Assembly: GCA_003224105.1 (NCBI GenBank)
Contig: QHYL01000261.1
Coordinates: 1 to 32,681, forward strand
Length of the DNA stretch: 32,681 nucleotides
Source of the DNA: Acidobacteriota bacterium
Lineage (GTDB): Bacteria; Acidobacteriota; Terriglobia; Acidiferrales; UBA7541
Reading direction: 5' to 3'
Shown here one piece after another: positions 16,160 to 25,345 of this stretch. The translations under genes and the position numbers were made by a program. Positions within the stretch are counted from its first letter, which is position 1; every line of letters starts with the position of its first letter. A model generated the notes under the pieces. That model saw only the letters and a list, made by a program, of their open reading frames with translations, did not search any database and was not told the origin of the DNA.

Positions 16160-18598
16160 CTACTCGTAGCGGAGGGCTTCCATGGGATCGATTGACGAAG
16201 CGCGCCGCGCTGGCACAAAAGCCGCCAGAGCAGCTGCTAGAATCAACAACACCATAGCGGCAATAAAAAGAATCGGGCTCTGCGTGCTGCCTTCCGCCCA
16301 TCGCGCCAAGAATTTGCTCAACACCAGGCTCAGCACCACGCCTCCCGCGAGCCCTCCAATAACGCTTGTTGCCGTTGACGCAAACACAAGCCGCAGCACT
16401 TGCACTCCATTCGCTCCCAGCGCCATGCGAATTCCAAACTCATTTGTTCTCTGTGCCACAGTGTAGGAAACTACACTGAATAGCCCCGTAGCCGCCAGAG
16501 CCAGCGCCAAGATCGAGAATCCCCCGAACAATCCCGATACCAACCGCGCATAAGAATATTCGGGCATGCCTTCAATCCACTGTTGCAGGTCGCGCGTGCG
16601 GCCAAACACCTGTTGGTCCGGATCGACGGTCTTGACTGCGGCGCGAACGCGGTTGAGGGCCGCCAACGGCGCTGCATGCGTACGCACAAGAATCTGTGTC
16701 CAGACGCGCACCACCAGAGAAAATGGCACAAACACCGCGGGCTTGACGGGATTGCGCAAGCCGTCATCGCGCGCGTCTGCTACAACGCCGATAACCTGCA
16801 GCCAATTATTACTTTCCGGCACCGCTTGCGTGTACGGCGGCTCGCTCTTCAAATCAGGGAAGCGCAACTGCTTGCCAACAGGATCTTCTTGTTGCCAATA
16901 CTGCCGTGCGAAGGTCTGGTTGACCAAGCACAAACGCGCCCCGCGCATCAATTCGGGATGGTCCCACAACCGCCCGCCCAGCAGCGGAATGTGCAAAGTC
17001 GAAAAATATTCCGAGTCGACGAAATTCAGCCGCGCCGTCTGCTGCTGGTCAGAGGGCCGCCCAAAGATTTCAAATGTCGTCTCGTTGCCATTCCAGGGCG
17101 GCGTAGCATTCGTGGAAATGCCCGCTGAAACCACTTCCGGCAACGCTGCAATATGCTCGCGGAGCTGCTCGAAGTAATTAGTGCGGTCCTCCCATGCAAC
17201 ATGTGCGTTCTGGTGCACGGGAATGCCCACCGACATCACGTTCTGCGGATCGTAGCCTAGATTTGCTCGCACAATGCGCACAAAGCCGTTGATCGCTGCG
17301 GTCGCGGAAGTCAGCAGGAGCAGCGTCAATGCGATCTGCCCCATCACCAGCAGGCTGTGCGCGCGTTTTCCATGGACACCGCTAGTGGTGCGCCGCGAAC
17401 CCGACTGCATAAGCTGAGAAACATTGGGCCGCGAAAATTGAAAGGCTGGCGAGATCCCCGCCAGCGCCCCGGTGACGATGGCGGCCACGACGCTGAACGC
17501 CAGCACCGGCAAATTAATCCTAATCACGATCTCATGCGGAAAAGAGTATTCAGGCAGCCAGCGCACGAGCACCGCGAGCAAACCGTAAGCGAACACGACT
17601 CCGCCAAGCGCCCCTGTCAGTGAAAGTGCCAAAGCTTCCGTCAGGAGCTGTCTTTGAATCCTCCAGCGGCTCGCCCCGATCGCGGATCGCACCGCCAGTT
17701 CCTGCTGCCGCGCCGTGCCCCGGGCGAGCAGCAGGATGGAAATGTTGGCGCATCCGATGACCAGCAGCAGGCCTACAGCCCCCAATAGCAGAAATAAGGA
17801 ACGACCGAGATGTTCCACGAATTGCTCGTTGAGACCCTTCAGATGCACGCGAAACTTCTTAGGAAAGTGCGTCGGAGTTTCCTTGGCGAATTGCTCAATC
17901 AGTGGCTGCAACTCGGCGTTGGCTACCTCATGCGTAACTCCCGGCTTCAGCCGGATGGTCGGGTCATAAATATCGTTGGCGCCCCCAGGGAGTTTCAGCG
18001 GAAGGTAGACATCGGCATCTTGCCAAGTGAACCGCGAGGGCATCACGCCCACGATCGTATAAGTCTTGTGGACCAACTGAATCTTGCGGCCCACCACCGC
18101 AGGGTCGCCGTTGTAATGGCGCTGCCAAAACTTATAACTGAGAACAGCTACGGGCTCCGGGTCTTGCCCTTCCGGCGCATCCGATGGAAGGAGCGTGCGG
18201 CCCAGCAGCGCCGGGACCCCAAAATGAACGCCCGCGTTGGCGGTCATGTTGACCGAGGGCACGTCCTCCGGAAGTTCCTCATCGGTGGTGGTGAGATTCC
18301 ACGTTCCGAAGGTCGCTGCCGCGCTCTCCACGCACTTGGCCTGGCTCACCAGCTTGAGTTGAGGTCCGGTGAGCCCAATCCACCAGTCCTCCCCTTTCTC
18401 GTTTAGGGCTATCAGGTGGACCATGCGGTCTGCAGCGCGGTATGGGTAAGGATTGACGAGCAGGGCATAAATGACGCTGAAAACCGCGGTCGTCGCCCCG
18501 ATGCCAAGCGCTAACGAAAGAATGGCCGTCGCCGCCAGCCCGGGCCGCTTGCTCCACTCGCGATACGAGAACCTCGGGTCTTGGAAGAGAGTTCGCAT
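16160..18598 (-). CDS. ABC transporter permease, ADOP type (MacB-like/FtsX)
   Basis: MRTLFQDPRFSYREWSKRPGLAATAILSLALGIGATTAVFSVIYALLVNPYPY...; C-terminal FtsX TNEFGIRMALGANGVQVLRLV...PARRASSIDPMEALRYE; AAGGAG before ATG 18598. Confidence 0.93.
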   Translation of the reverse strand: MRTLFQDPRFSYREWSKRPGLAATAILSLALGIGATTAVFSVIYALLVNPYPYRAADRMVHLIALNEKGEDWWIGLTGPQLKLVSQAKCVESAAATFGTWNLTTTDEELPEDVPSVNMTANAGVHFGVPALLGRTLLPSDAPEGQDPEPVAVLSYKFWQRHYNGDPAVVGRKIQLVHKTYTIVGVMPSRFTWQDADVYLPLKLPGGANDIYDPTIRLKPGVTHEVANAELQPLIEQFAKETPTHFPKKFRVHLKGLNEQFVEHLGRSLFLLLGAVGLLLVIGCANISILLLARGTARQQELAVRSAIGASRWRIQRQLLTEALALSLTGALGGVVFAYGLLAVLVRWLPEYSFPHEIVIRINLPVLAFSVVAAIVTGALAGISPAFQFSRPNVSQLMQSGSRRTTSGVHGKRAHSLLVMGQIALTLLLLTSATAAINGFVRIVRANLGYDPQNVMSVGIPVHQNAHVAWEDRTNYFEQLREHIAALPEVVSAGISTNATPPWNGNETTFEIFGRPSDQQQTARLNFVDSEYFSTLHIPLLGGRLWDHPELMRGARLCLVNQTFARQYWQQEDPVGKQLRFPDLKSEPPYTQAVPESNNWLQVIGVVADARDDGLRNPVKPAVFVPFSLVVRVWTQILVRTHAAPLAALNRVRAAVKTVDPDQQVFGRTRDLQQWIEGMPEYSYARLVSGLFGGFSILALALAATGLFSVVSYTVAQRTNEFGIRMALGANGVQVLRLVFASTATSVIGGLAGGVVLSLVLSKFLARWAEGSTQSPILFIAAMVLLILAAALAAFVPARRASSIDPMEALRYE

Positions 18599-18968
18599 GA
18601 GCACTCCTTAAGGGTGAATACTTGAGGGGGGAGAATTTGTTCTGCGGGCCTCAATAAATAGACATTCCCGCTGAGAAATAGACGACGGAGCATCGGTGAG
18701 GTTAGGGCTTGACCACAAGCTGCTTTTCAACAATGGGTTGCGGCCAAACCGGCCACGGATGCTTTGGCCGTGTGCCTGCTGCCGCAAATCCCTGTCCCAT
18801 GACCGAACACGTTGGAGAAACCGTACGGTCACAGCCACGCGCCCGCGCGTCAATCTGAGCCTGCTTCAGTGAGGTTCACGACGCGTGGCGTTCATTCCTA
18901 ATTCATGGCGGCAAAGGGATACTGGCTCCTGATTCCTTTCTTCTCATCGGGACAGGCCAATCCGGCTG

Positions 18969-18996
18969 TTGGCTGGCGCTTGGGTTCGCGTATACT
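18969..18996 (+). promoter_or_regulatory. Putative sigma70-type promoter TTGGCT-16 nt-TATACT
   Basis: -35 at 18969-18974, -10 at 18991-18996, ATG at 19008. Confidence 0.55.
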
Positions 18997-19007
18997 TTTC
19001 TTCACTC

Positions 19008-20420
19008 ATGACTCCCACGATCAAGTTTGGCACGGACGGGTGGCGCGGCGTCATTGCAGATGATTTCACGCTTGCAAACGCGCGCATTGTGGCGCACGCG
19101 ATTGCGCGCTATGTGGTTCGCGGCGAAGACGCGCGCAAAGGCGTGATCATCGGTTACGACCACCGCTATTCCTCCGATCGCTTCGCCACTGCGGTCGCCG
19201 AAGTTATCAGCGCATCGGGGACCCCGGTGCGGGTTGCGGACAAGCCTTGCCCCACGCCTGCGATTTCGTTTTTGGTGCGGCACCAGAAAGCGGTCGGCGG
19301 CATTGTCATCACGGCGAGTCACAATCCCTATTGCTGGAACGGAATGAAGTACAAGGCGAGCTACGGCAGCAGCGCTCTGCCATCGATCGTGGCGGAAATC
19401 GAAAAGGAACTCGCCGGCGTCCTGGAAAAAGGGGTGCCGCCGCTTCCGCCGCGTACGGACTTGATTCATTCCATCGAGCCTCGCGCGCCTTATCTCGATG
19501 CGCTCGAAAAACTTGTGGACTGGAAGCGGCTTCGCGATGCAAACCTGAAATTCGTTTTCGATCCGATGCATGGAGCCGCAGCCGGTTTGTTGCCGGAACT
19601 GTTCCGGCGAAACGGCATTCCGTGCGACGAAATTCGTGGAACGCGCGACCCGCGGTTCGGCGGTGTGCATCCGGAACCCATCGAGCCGCACATCGAAGCG
19701 TTGCGGCAGGCCGTTTTGAAGGGAAAGTACGACGCCGGGTTCTGCGCCGACGGCGACGGCGACCGCATCGGCGCGATTGATCGCACTGGCGCTTTCGTCA
19801 ATCCGCACCAGATTCTGGCCCTGCTCGTATGGCACCTCGCTGGGACGCGGAATCTTCCGGGCGACATCGCCAAAACTTTTTCTGTGACAAAGCTCATTGA
19901 CAAGCTCGCCGCGAAATTCCAACGCAGGCTCCACGAAGTGCCCATCGGCTTTAAATACATCTGCGAACTGATGCTGGAACAAAACATTTTGATTGGCGGC
20001 GAAGAAAGCGGCGGCATCGGCACGAGCCTGTATCTTCCGGAGCGCGATGCAACGGTTTCCGCTCTCTTTCTAGCGGAGTTGATGGCCTGGCATGGCAAAT
20101 CGCTGGGCGAATTGCTCTCCGCGCTGCATGCGGAATTTGGCGAATACCATTACGGCCGCGTGGACCTCGAGTTGAAGCCGGGGCAAAAGGAAAAAGCCAT
20201 CTCGCATTTTTCGGACGGCAAGCTGAATCGAGTCCTCGATTTTCCGGTGGCGCGGCGCGAAAACATGGACGGCATCAAACTCTATCTTGGCGAGGCGGGC
20301 TGGGTGATGGTGCGCGCATCGGGCACGGAAAACGTCCTGCGTATTTATTCCGAGACCGGCAAGCCGGAAACGACGCGGCGCGTTCTTGCCAACGTCTCCG
20401 ATCTCGTTCAAAGCCTCTAG
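19008..20420 (+). CDS. Phosphoglucomutase/phosphomannomutase family protein
   Basis: KFGTDGWRGVIADDFT, VITASHNPYCWNGMKYK active-site Ser loop, CADGDGDRIGAID metal loop, GGEESGGIG, VRASGTENVLRIYSET. Confidence 0.95.
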   Translation: MTPTIKFGTDGWRGVIADDFTLANARIVAHAIARYVVRGEDARKGVIIGYDHRYSSDRFATAVAEVISASGTPVRVADKPCPTPAISFLVRHQKAVGGIVITASHNPYCWNGMKYKASYGSSALPSIVAEIEKELAGVLEKGVPPLPPRTDLIHSIEPRAPYLDALEKLVDWKRLRDANLKFVFDPMHGAAAGLLPELFRRNGIPCDEIRGTRDPRFGGVHPEPIEPHIEALRQAVLKGKYDAGFCADGDGDRIGAIDRTGAFVNPHQILALLVWHLAGTRNLPGDIAKTFSVTKLIDKLAAKFQRRLHEVPIGFKYICELMLEQNILIGGEESGGIGTSLYLPERDATVSALFLAELMAWHGKSLGELLSALHAEFGEYHYGRVDLELKPGQKEKAISHFSDGKLNRVLDFPVARRENMDGIKLYLGEAGWVMVRASGTENVLRIYSETGKPETTRRVLANVSDLVQSL

Positions 20421-20429
20421 GAGCGCATC

Positions 20430-20789
20430 ATGGACACGATCAATCTTGCGCAAAAGTTCAGCAGCTTCTCCGACCGCTGGAGCCCCAAAATCATCGGGGA
20501 GCTCAACGATTTTTACGTGAAGGCGGCGAAGCTCAAAGGCGAATTCGTCTGGCATCACCATGACCACGAGGATGAATTGTTTCTGGTGATCAAAGGCATG
20601 CTTCGGATGAAATTCCGCGACCGCGAAGCGGTTATTCGGGAAGGTGAATTCATCATCGTGCCGCATGGCGTCGAACACCTTCCCGTCGCCGACGAAGAAG
20701 TTCACTTAGTGCTATTTGAACCGAAGTCCACTCTCAACACCGGCAACATCACGAACGAAAGGACGGTCGCGCAGCTCCAGCGCATTTAA
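20430..20789 (+). CDS. Cupin domain-containing protein
   Basis: FVWHHHDHEDELFLVIKGMLRMKFRDREAVIREGEFIIVPHGVEHLPVA cupin motifs; AGGAG upstream. Confidence 0.9.
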   Translation: MDTINLAQKFSSFSDRWSPKIIGELNDFYVKAAKLKGEFVWHHHDHEDELFLVIKGMLRMKFRDREAVIREGEFIIVPHGVEHLPVADEEVHLVLFEPKSTLNTGNITNERTVAQLQRI

Positions 20790-20819
20790 CGCTGCCGCCG
20801 CAAGCACACGGATCCAGCC

Positions 20820-21701
20820 ATGGAACACCGCTACTACACGCTCGATGTCTTTACTACCACGCGCTTTGCAGGAAATCCCCTGGCGGTCTTCACCGACGGC
20901 GATGGACTTTCCGAAGAAGAGATGCTCGCTATCGCGCGCGAGATGAATCTTTCCGAAACGGTCTTCGTGCAAAAGCCGACGGATGAAGAGGCGCTCGCTC
21001 GGCTGCGCATCTTCACTACAAAAGAAGAATTAAAGCTGGCGGGACACCCGGTCATCGGGACGTGGTTCCTGCTCGCCGAGCTTGGCGTGGTCCCCGCCCA
21101 GGAAGGCGGCGTCCACGTTTTGCAGCAAACGGGCGCGGGAGTTTTGCCCGTGGAAATTCGCTTCAAAGATGGCCGCCCGCACCGCGTGACGATGACGCAG
21201 AAGGAAGCGCTCTTTAAGCCGGCAAGGCTCGATAAAAAGAAATTAGCCGCCGCGCTCGGGCTTTCGACGAAGGATTTTGATCCGACACTCCAAACGGAGT
21301 TTGTTTCCACTGGCATCTTCAACCTGATGGTGCCGCTGCGCAATCGCGCCGCGCTGGGAAAAATTGCGATGAACATGATCGAGCTGAGAAAGTTGCAAGG
21401 CAAAAACGCCACGATGGCCTATTGTTTTGCGCCGAACGGCAATGGCAAGGTGTGTTCGCGCGGAATGCTTCCATGGGAACTCTACGAAGACGCGGCGACG
21501 GGTTCCGCGGCAGGTTCGCTCGGGGCGTACTTGGTACGCCACGGAAAGCTGGCGCCTGGCCACACTCTGAGCATCCTGCAGGGCGCGGAGATGGGTCGGC
21601 CGAGCCACATCGAAGTCGAGGTCACTCAAACGGGCAAGAAGCTAGTCCCCCGCGTGAGCGGCGCCGCGATAAAAGTGCTGGAAGGCACCATCCGAATCTG
21701 A
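20820..21701 (+). CDS. PhzF family isomerase-like protein
   Basis: YTLDVFTTTRFAGNPLAVFTDGDGLSEEEMLAIAREMNLSETVFV; RIFTTKEELKLAGHPVIGTWFLL; EDAATGSAAGSLGAYLVRHG. Confidence 0.92.
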   Translation: MEHRYYTLDVFTTTRFAGNPLAVFTDGDGLSEEEMLAIAREMNLSETVFVQKPTDEEALARLRIFTTKEELKLAGHPVIGTWFLLAELGVVPAQEGGVHVLQQTGAGVLPVEIRFKDGRPHRVTMTQKEALFKPARLDKKKLAAALGLSTKDFDPTLQTEFVSTGIFNLMVPLRNRAALGKIAMNMIELRKLQGKNATMAYCFAPNGNGKVCSRGMLPWELYEDAATGSAAGSLGAYLVRHGKLAPGHTLSILQGAEMGRPSHIEVEVTQTGKKLVPRVSGAAIKVLEGTIRI

Positions 21702-21715
21702 GAAGAATCACGTTC

Positions 21716-21752
21716 CACAAAAAAATAAGGCCGCGCGGAATTCCGGGCGGCC
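21716..21752 (-). terminator. Rho-independent terminator on the minus strand (end of the Asp-heptad gene)
   Basis: Minus strand reads GGCCGCCCGG-aatt-CCGCGCGGCC-TTATTTTTTTG; one mismatch in the stem. Confidence 0.7.
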
Positions 21753-21791
21753 CCTTCTGCTGAACAGGCAACTGAAAGCTGAGAACTACGT

Positions 21792-22427
21792 TTAGCGTCC
21801 CCTGCGGTCTTTGCGCAAGTCCTTGCGGTCCTTGTGCAGATCGCGCTTGTCCTTGTTGATGTCCTTCTGATCCTTGTTGCGGTCCTTGCGGTCCTTAGCC
21901 AGGTCCTTCTTGTCATGATTAATATCGCGCTGGTCAGCATTGCGATCTGCGCGGTCCTTGGCCAAGTCCGTTTTGTCGTGATTGATGTCGCGTTGGTCCT
22001 TGTTGCGGTCGGCGCGATCGGCACGGAGGTCCTTGCGGTCGGCCTTCGCTTCGGAGCTGTTGGCGCCATACTTGGCATCATCGCGGGTGAGGTCGCGCTT
22101 GTCCTTGTTAATGTCGCGCTGATCCGCATTGCGATCCGTGCGGTCCTTCGATAAATCGCGCTTATCGTGATTGATATCCCGCTGATCCGCGTTGCGGTCG
22201 GCGCGGTCTTTCGATAGGTCGCGCTTGTCTTTGTTGATATCGCGCTGATCCGCATTGCGATCCGCGCGATCCTTCGCCAGGTCTTTCTTGTCCTGGCGAA
22301 TGTCCTTTTTATCGTTCTGGGTATCCTGTTGCTGCGGGGTTGGGTCTTGGGCGTAAGCACCGGCGGCAAGGAAACCGGCAAACGCCATCGCGAGCACACC
22401 TCGACGAACCATGAGTTCAGCCTTCAT
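21792..22427 (-). CDS. Secreted low-complexity Asp-heptad repeat protein (D-x-x-x-D-x-x, 25 heptads; 21-aa super-repeat)
   Basis: Signal peptide MKAELMVRRGVLAMAFAGFLAAGAYAQ from 22427 with TAGGAGC upstream, then repeats of DL(A/S)KDRADRNADQRDIN(K/H)DKR to the C-terminus. Confidence 0.85.
   Translation of the reverse strand: MKAELMVRRGVLAMAFAGFLAAGAYAQDPTPQQQDTQNDKKDIRQDKKDLAKDRADRNADQRDINKDKRDLSKDRADRNADQRDINHDKRDLSKDRTDRNADQRDINKDKRDLTRDDAKYGANSSEAKADRKDLRADRADRNKDQRDINHDKTDLAKDRADRNADQRDINHDKKDLAKDRKDRNKDQKDINKDKRDLHKDRKDLRKDRRGR
21798..22325 (-). repeat. 21-bp/63-bp coding tandem repeat array (25 heptad codon blocks)
   Basis: Every 7th residue from 35 to 203 of the predicted 211-aa protein starts a D-x-x-x-D-type heptad, apart from two degenerate blocks (KYGANSS, EAKADRK) that keep phase. 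Confidence 0.85.
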
Positions 22428-22558
22428 TTTTTCGCTCCTAGTAAAGACATTCCCTGGGTTCACCACCACACTTAGCAAGTCAAACACGCCGGCAGGGACA
22501 AAGTTTCGCAATGTTGGGGGGGCTAAGACGGATGCGAAGCATTGCCGTGATCCCGCAA

Positions 22559-22966
22559 CTACTTCATTGTAAATGACTTATGGACGGCATCCAGAACGCC
22601 ATTCACGAACGCGCCCGACTCTTCGGAGGAAAACTTCTTGGCTAATTCGACCGCTTCGTTTAGCACTACTTTGGGCGGGGTACTCGAGGAACTCATTTCG
22701 TGAATGGCCAAGCGCAGAATCGCGCGGTCTATGGCTGCAAGCCGTTCGAAGCGCCAGTTTTCACAGTGCTTGCCGATGATTTCATCCAGAGCAGTGATTT
22801 CTTTGGCAGCGCCTTCGAAGAGCTGGTTCGCGAAATCGCGTGTTTTGTCGGCGGCCTTAGCGCTTTTCCAGAATTTGGCTTCGAGTTTCGCGGGATCCTG
22901 CTGGCTCATGTCCCACTGGAAGAGCATTTGCATCGCAAATTCGCGCGATTTGGTGCGGAGGGACAC
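22559..22966 (-). CDS. nusB: Transcription antitermination factor NusB
   Basis: VSLRTKSREFAMQMLFQWDMSQQDP...DEIIGKHCENWRFERLAAIDRAILRLAIHEMSSSSTPPKVVLNEAVELAKKFSSEESGAFVNGVLDAVHKSF; GTG start at 22966 chosen next to the ribH stop (ORF extends to ATG 23026). Confidence 0.92.
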   Translation of the reverse strand: MSLRTKSREFAMQMLFQWDMSQQDPAKLEAKFWKSAKAADKTRDFANQLFEGAAKEITALDEIIGKHCENWRFERLAAIDRAILRLAIHEMSSSSTPPKVVLNEAVELAKKFSSEESGAFVNGVLDAVHKSFTMK

Positions 22967-22967
22967 G

Positions 22968-23504
22968 TTACTTGCGCCGCCGTAGCTCAGGAGATGCAGC
23001 AGGTACCGATTTCGCTTCAGGCGCACGCAGCTTGCGCGAGAGCTGCGCCATTTCCGTCGCCGCCAGGCCCGCTTCGAATCCTTTGTTTCCGCCCTTGAGC
23101 CCTGCGCGATCGATGGCCTGCTCGAGCGTATCGCAGGTCAGGACGCAGAAAACGACGGGCAGTCCGGTATCCATCTGCGCGAGCTGCAGTCCGCGCGCCG
23201 TTTCAGAGCAAACGTAGTCGTAATGAGAAGTTTCTCCGCGCAAAATGCATCCAATCGCAATCAGCGCGTCATATTTTCCCGTGGCCGCGAGTTTTTTTGC
23301 CGCCAAGGGCAATTCGAAAGAGCCGGGAACGTGCACAACATCTACATCTTTGCTTTCCGCACCGGCGCGCTCAAGCGCGTCCGTGGCGGCAGCAAGCAAA
23401 CGGTCTGTAATAAAGCTATTGAAGCGGCTCACGAGGATTCCGAAGCGCAAACCTTGGGCGCTGAGTTCGCCGTGAATCCTGCTGGGTTGAAGTTTCTCAG
23501 ACAT
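22968..23504 (-). CDS. ribH: 6,7-dimethyl-8-ribityllumazine synthase
   Basis: LRFGILVSRFNSFITDRLL, VPGSFELPLAAKKLAATGKYDALIAIGCILRGETSHYDYVCSETARGLQ, PVVFCVLTCDTLEQAIDRAG, KGFEAGLAATEMAQL. Confidence 0.97.
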   Translation of the reverse strand: MSEKLQPSRIHGELSAQGLRFGILVSRFNSFITDRLLAAATDALERAGAESKDVDVVHVPGSFELPLAAKKLAATGKYDALIAIGCILRGETSHYDYVCSETARGLQLAQMDTGLPVVFCVLTCDTLEQAIDRAGLKGGNKGFEAGLAATEMAQLSRKLRAPEAKSVPAASPELRRRK

Positions 23505-23526
23505 TGCTGGTTCGCGTAGTTTTCCT

Positions 23527-24309
23527 TTACTTTCCCTTGAACTGTGCTGGCCTCTTCTCCAAAAACGCTTTCGTACCCTCGCGCATGTCTTCCGTGGCGC
23601 AGGCGAGCCCAAAAAGCGTCGCTTCGAGGAACAAACCTTCTTCCTGTGGCATCTCCACCCCGCGCTCGATGGCTTCCATGGCGTATTTCACGGCGAGGGG
23701 AGCGTTCGCGATGATCTTTTTCGCCATGGCTTCTGCCGCGGGAAGGAGTTCCGCCGGCTCGTGAATATGATTCACCAAACCAATGCGCTGCGCCTCCTCG
23801 GCGGAAATCATTTCCCCCGTCAAGCAAAGCTCATGCGCCACACCTTTGCCGCAGAGACGCGCCAGCCTCTGCGAACCGCCATAGCCGGGCAAAATTCCCA
23901 GTTTCACTTCGGGCTGGCCCAACTTGGCGGTCTTACTGGCGATGCGAATCGTGCAGGAAAGCGCCAGTTCACAGCCGCCGCCCAACGCAAATCCGTTAAT
24001 CACACAAATGGACGGTTTTCCCATCGTCTCCAGCAAATGGAAAACGCTCTGGCCGTACAGCGAAAACTCTTTGCCATTCACGGGAGTTTGCACAGCCAGT
24101 TCGCTGATATCCGCGCCCGCCACAAAGGATTTTTCGCCCGCGCCCGTCAGAATCAGCACGCGAACGCTGGCGTCATCGTCCGCATCGAGTAAAGCGTGAT
24201 GTAGTTCCTCGACGGTTTTGCGATTCAACGCATTCAGCACCTTCGGGCGGTTGAATGTGATATAGGCAATCGCGTCTTTTTTTTGGTACAGAATGTTTTC
24301 GTAAGCCAT
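23527..24309 (-). CDS. Enoyl-CoA hydratase/isomerase family protein
   Basis: ITFNRPKVLNALNRKTVEEL, SFVAGADISEL, CVINGFALGGGCELALSCTIRIAS, QPEVKLGILPGYGGSQRLARLCG. Confidence 0.95.
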   Translation of the reverse strand: MAYENILYQKKDAIAYITFNRPKVLNALNRKTVEELHHALLDADDDASVRVLILTGAGEKSFVAGADISELAVQTPVNGKEFSLYGQSVFHLLETMGKPSICVINGFALGGGCELALSCTIRIASKTAKLGQPEVKLGILPGYGGSQRLARLCGKGVAHELCLTGEMISAEEAQRIGLVNHIHEPAELLPAAEAMAKKIIANAPLAVKYAMEAIERGVEMPQEEGLFLEATLFGLACATEDMREGTKAFLEKRPAQFKGK

Positions 24310-24377
24310 CGATTCTTCTCTACGTCCTCTGTGCTCTCCTACCCTCTGTGTTAATTCCGAAGGCGCACCTCAAGTGA

Positions 24378-25259
24378 TTAGAACTTCATCGGCCTCGGCT
24401 TCTGTGGATCGGCATAATCGTAAAAGCCTCGGCCTGACTTGCGCCCGTTCCATCCAGCCAGCACCATGCGCTTCAGCAGCGGCGGCGCTGCAAAGCGCCT
24501 CTCCTTGAACTCATCGAACATGATCTGCGAAATGTAATAGGTCGTATCGAGCCCCACAAAATCCAGCAACGTCAGCGGCCCCATCGGATAGCCGCAGCCC
24601 AGCTTCATGGAATTGTCGATGTCTTCGATGGAGCCCACGCCTTCTTCCAATGCGCGAATGGCGTCGAGCAGATACGGCACCAGCAGCCGGTTCACGATGA
24701 AGCCCGTACTGTCTTTCGCGCGCACCGGCGTTTTGCCGAGCTTCCTGCCGAAAGCTACCATTTCTTCATAGGCCGCGTCATCGGTGGCAATCGTCCGCAC
24801 CACTTCCACCAGCTTCATCACCGGCACGGGATTGAAAAAATGCAGACCCACAAAGCGCTGGGGCCGTTTTGTCGCCGTCGCGATTTCGGTGATGGTCAGC
24901 GAGGAGGTGTTGCTGGCGAAAATCGTCGAAGGCGGACAGATGATATCTAGCGAGGCAAACAGTTCGCGCTTCGCGGGCAATTGCTCAATGATGGCTTCCA
25001 CAATCAAGTCGCAACCCTTCAAGTCGTCCAGCGAAGTTGTTCCCTTCAGCCTTCCGCGAATTTCGCCCTTGGCCGCTTCACTGATCGTTCCCTTCTCGCC
25101 CAGACGACTCAATTGTTTTTCGATGCCCTTCAACCCTTTGTCCATCAGATCCGCGCTTACTTCGCGCACCATCGTGGGGAACCCCGCCGCCGCGCACACT
25201 TGCGCGATGCCCGAACCCATCAGCCCACACCCCACGACCCCCACTTTTTGAATCGCCAT
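24378..25259 (-). CDS. 3-hydroxyacyl-CoA (3-hydroxybutyryl-CoA) dehydrogenase
   Basis: VGVVGCGLMGSGIAQVCAAAG Rossmann motif; FVGLHFFNPVPVMKLVEVV; DSTGFIVNRLLVPYLLDAIRALEEGVGSIEDID; GPLTLLDFVGLDT. Confidence 0.95.
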   Translation of the reverse strand: MAIQKVGVVGCGLMGSGIAQVCAAAGFPTMVREVSADLMDKGLKGIEKQLSRLGEKGTISEAAKGEIRGRLKGTTSLDDLKGCDLIVEAIIEQLPAKRELFASLDIICPPSTIFASNTSSLTITEIATATKRPQRFVGLHFFNPVPVMKLVEVVRTIATDDAAYEEMVAFGRKLGKTPVRAKDSTGFIVNRLLVPYLLDAIRALEEGVGSIEDIDNSMKLGCGYPMGPLTLLDFVGLDTTYYISQIMFDEFKERRFAAPPLLKRMVLAGWNGRKSGRGFYDYADPQKPRPMKF

Positions 25260-25345
25260 GCTTTTCCTCGCTTGAAATTTGGCGCGGAGCCGCCGAGTTC
25301 AGCCCGCGGAAAGCAGGTAGAGTGTATCACCGGCTGCTGCTTTCT

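Noticed and set aside
18608-18853. 81-aa minus ORF upstream of the ADOP gene
   Set aside because: No domain, poor composition, no RBS; region more likely intergenic leader.
21834-22154. Very hydrophobic plus-strand ORF (MQIALVLVDVLLILVAVLAVLSQVLL...) opposite the Asp-heptad gene
   Set aside because: Antisense of GAC/AAG/CGC-rich repeats necessarily yields GTC/CTT/GCG-type hydrophobic codons; no RBS, and the minus frame has signal peptide, RBS and terminator.
21798-22325. Possible CRISPR or noncoding satellite array
   Set aside because: Period is 21/63 nt, no unique spacers, and the array is an uninterrupted coding frame with conserved peptide and synonymous drift.
21626-22399. 257-aa minus-strand ORF rich in RTARIAMRISAI repeats
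   Set aside because: Shifted-frame reading of the same repeat array; extends into the convergent phzF gene.
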